This document shows, one piece after another, positions 61,987 through 64,000 of a stretch of DNA of 64,000 bases. How positions within the stretch are numbered: the stretch's first letter is position 1; each line of letters begins with the position of its first letter. The stretch is from Novakomyces olei (Eukaryota; Ascomycota; Novakomycetes; Novakomycetales; Novakomycetaceae), in the NCBI GenBank assembly GCA_016906335.1, contig JADEYG010000003.1, forward strand, positions 1,426,001 through 1,490,000, given 5' to 3'. The notes under the pieces are model-generated. The model did not search any database. It saw only the letters and a list, made by a program, of their open reading frames with translations, and was not told the DNA's origin. The position numbers were made by a program, and so were the translations under genes.

Positions 61987-64000
61987 TTATTCTATTGTCT
62001 GAACCAAAGGCGGCCATATAAATAAAGCCTTTTTAGAAGCTGTATCCGCATCAGGCTTTTTTGCCATCACTGTGGCCAGCTCTAAAGCGCTACACTTTGT
62101 GTCGTATTTCAAAAGTTGCACAGCCATTTCTTTAAAAGAAGGTAAATTGCTTTGTTCAGCAAAAGCGGCCCAACGCCTGGAGCACCATGGCTTAAGATAC
62201 AAAACACGTTGTAATAAAGCTTGGCATTTTGTTGAAAACTGAAAAAAGTATTAGCGAAAAGAAATCTTATATTTTTATTTATGCTGCCTTACCTTTGACT
62301 TACAAAGCTGCGCTAGCAAATGTGCTAAAAGTTCTCCATCTTCACCAGTATATGGTAATGTGTGAACTCCAGTAATGTATTTTTGATCTTTGGAAAGCAT
62401 TTCTGGATTTTGGCTTACAAAGTCGAGAGCAATTATCGATACTATAAGCTGGCTGCTGGACTGCCCGAGTTTTAATCTGCCATTAGATCAGTATCATTAA
62501 AAAATGAATTCAAAATATCGACAAAAAATAATCACCAAAAATACAGATGTGATAAAAATAGCTACATAAATAAAAATAAAATTAAGTGAATCGAAATTGC
62601 TTACAGATGTTCAAGTTTCTCGTACGCAAGCGACCGTCCTTGGTCGCCGCCCAATGCCAAAAGCACGTTACTCAATAATATCGTCAAGTCTACCTTTGGA
62701 GCGCTGGGGATATCAATACATTCCTGAAGGGTAGCCTGAGCCAATTCGCCGTCGTTGTTATGAAAGGCGCAAAGAGCTTTGCATAATAAAAGAGAAAGAC
62801 TAATATGAGGCATTTCATCAGAAGATTCCAAAAGACTTATACCAGTGTCGGCGGACTCGTACGCTAACGCAAGATTACCGCGAGCCAGATATAACCGGGA
62901 CAAAAGAGCCTTTATTTTTACAAAAGAACGCAAAACAGTTATATCTTCACTCGCTTCAAAGGCCTCTTCCAAGATGTCTGATAGTTCAAGCGCCAGTTTT
63001 TCTGCTTCTTCATATTGCTTGCTTCTCTCGAGGTAGGATGCCAATAGATACAAAGCCAAGCAGTTTTTAGAGTCGCGATATAAAATGTTCCGTAAATAAA
63101 ACACTATGGCACTTATATCGGAGCGGCTCATGGCAATGGATTTTTGACACAGTAATTCCAGACTCAACCGAGCAGACTGTAAAACAATTTGGTCCTAGAC
63201 ATTGTTAGGGATGAATAAAATATTAGACAAAATATTAGAAATAATATTATAATGATCAACAAATGTAAATAAACAAACGCATACCACTGATGGCCCAGTC
63301 AATGCGAGCCCATTATTGACAAGATCCAATGACCCCCTTAGGTCTCCTTCTATATTTGCAGTTAAAGACTGACCCATCCAAGCCCTCGCATGTTCAGGAT
63401 CTATAGTTTGCGACTTTATAAAGCATTCCAGCGCAAGTTCCAGCTCGTTCTCGGAAAGATACAACAGACCCAGATTTGTCCATATAGCGGGATTCTAAAT
63501 GTTGCGAATCAGTAAAAGCAAAATACTTTTGGGTCTTTCAAACTTGAAGCAACAAAATAATGCCAAGTAGAAATAAAAAATAATTTCCAAAACTCAAATT
63601 TAAATAAAATAAAAAAAAATTAGTCAAACGTTTCCGCTCATTACGCCATACCCTTTCGTTGAATTTCAAAGCTTTTATGAACGAATGTTGGGCCACCTTT
63701 GCATTCCTTTTAGACATTAAAACACCAAAAGTGTTCCAATAGTCAGACACAGGCGGGTTCAGACGGATAGCTTCCTTTACGCACGTGACTGCACTTTCCC
63801 TGAACTGATCTCCACAATTTTCAAACTCGGCGAAAGCCATAAAACATGTACCCAAATTAAACCACGAAGCAGCCGCCGCTATTCGATTACCGCCAAAGGT
63901 CAGTCGTACTTGCTGCAGATAGGCATTGATGGCATAATACGCAACTTCAGGCCAGCCGCCTTGCATACTGTCACGGCCATAATTTGTCCACGCCACAATA
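61987..64000 (-). CDS. SKI3: Ski3 (TTC37), TPR scaffold of the Ski complex, C-terminal part
   Basis: Partial: the 5' end lies beyond the right edge. Exons seen: 64000-63652, 63494-63285, 63176-62605, 62476-62293 and 62238-61987, about 522 residues. Ski3 holds Ski2 and Ski8 and feeds RNA to the cytoplasmic exosome. TPR units are clear (ASWFNLGTCFMAFAEFENC, NPAIWTNLGLLYLSENELEL, HARAWMGQSLTANIEGD), with the Ski3-type order 'NTFGVLMSKRNAKVAQHSFIKAL'-like repeat followed by the 'AIWTNLG' repeat. The C-terminus (YLKPWCSRRWAAFAE) also fits. Acceptors were chosen to avoid in-frame stops, and all phases agree. Confidence 0.85.

Overview
The window is nuclear DNA of a fungus. Most genes have short GT-AG introns (34-130 nt, often with a CTAAC/CTAAT branch site close to the acceptor). 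Several proteins are fungal in type: mitoribosomal mS45/Bot1, ATP synthase subunit k, Cbp3, a promethin/LDO-like lipid-droplet protein, and an Snf2/Sth1 ATPase with QLQ, HSA and bromodomain. I cannot place it more precisely than 'fungus'.

Positions 1-15500 are a transposon nest. At the left edge is the 3' part of a chromodomain Ty3/Gypsy element (1-2848). Between its pol gene and its 3' LTR it carries an extra 333-codon gene for a C2H2 finger plus a JmjC-like 2-oxoglutarate oxygenase fold. The gene ends inside the element's polypurine tract, so it looks like a real third gene of the element. Next is a minus-strand Ty3/Gypsy element (3618-15002) lying within a TTATA pentanucleotide microsatellite. 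It is interrupted by a complete-looking young chromovirus (6978-12712, 380-bp LTRs, CTTCA target duplication) and by a solo LTR of a further family (14053-14444, GTACA duplication). These LTRs are unusually rich in perfect hairpins.

From 15861 to the end the window is ordinary gene-dense sequence with about 23 host genes on both strands and one intron-containing tRNA-Leu(CAA). In order: CK2 beta, RIC1, stomatin-like protein 2, a small tail-anchored protein, uL11, ATP synthase delta, promethin-like, PIG-M/GPI14, tRNA, mS45, a DUF202 protein, a TatD/Scn1 hydrolase, ATP synthase k, CBF5, SNF2/STH1, GET4, AFG2, SEC15, seryl-tRNA synthetase, CBP3, TFIIE alpha, ELP3, a P5B ATPase, and the C-terminal part of SKI3 (cut by the window end). 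I rebuilt exon structures by eye from splice signals, reading frame and protein similarity; nearly all frames close exactly, but none has been checked against transcripts.

The host genes do not form a pathway cluster. Themes recur (mitochondrial ATP synthase and bc1 assembly, translation and ribosome biogenesis, membrane traffic), but this is normal for a eukaryotic chromosome. Several simple or tandem repeats lie in introns and between genes: a 10-bp satellite in SEC15, a 13-bp one in GET4, and TAA runs near TFIIE alpha/ELP3 and upstream of the TatD gene.
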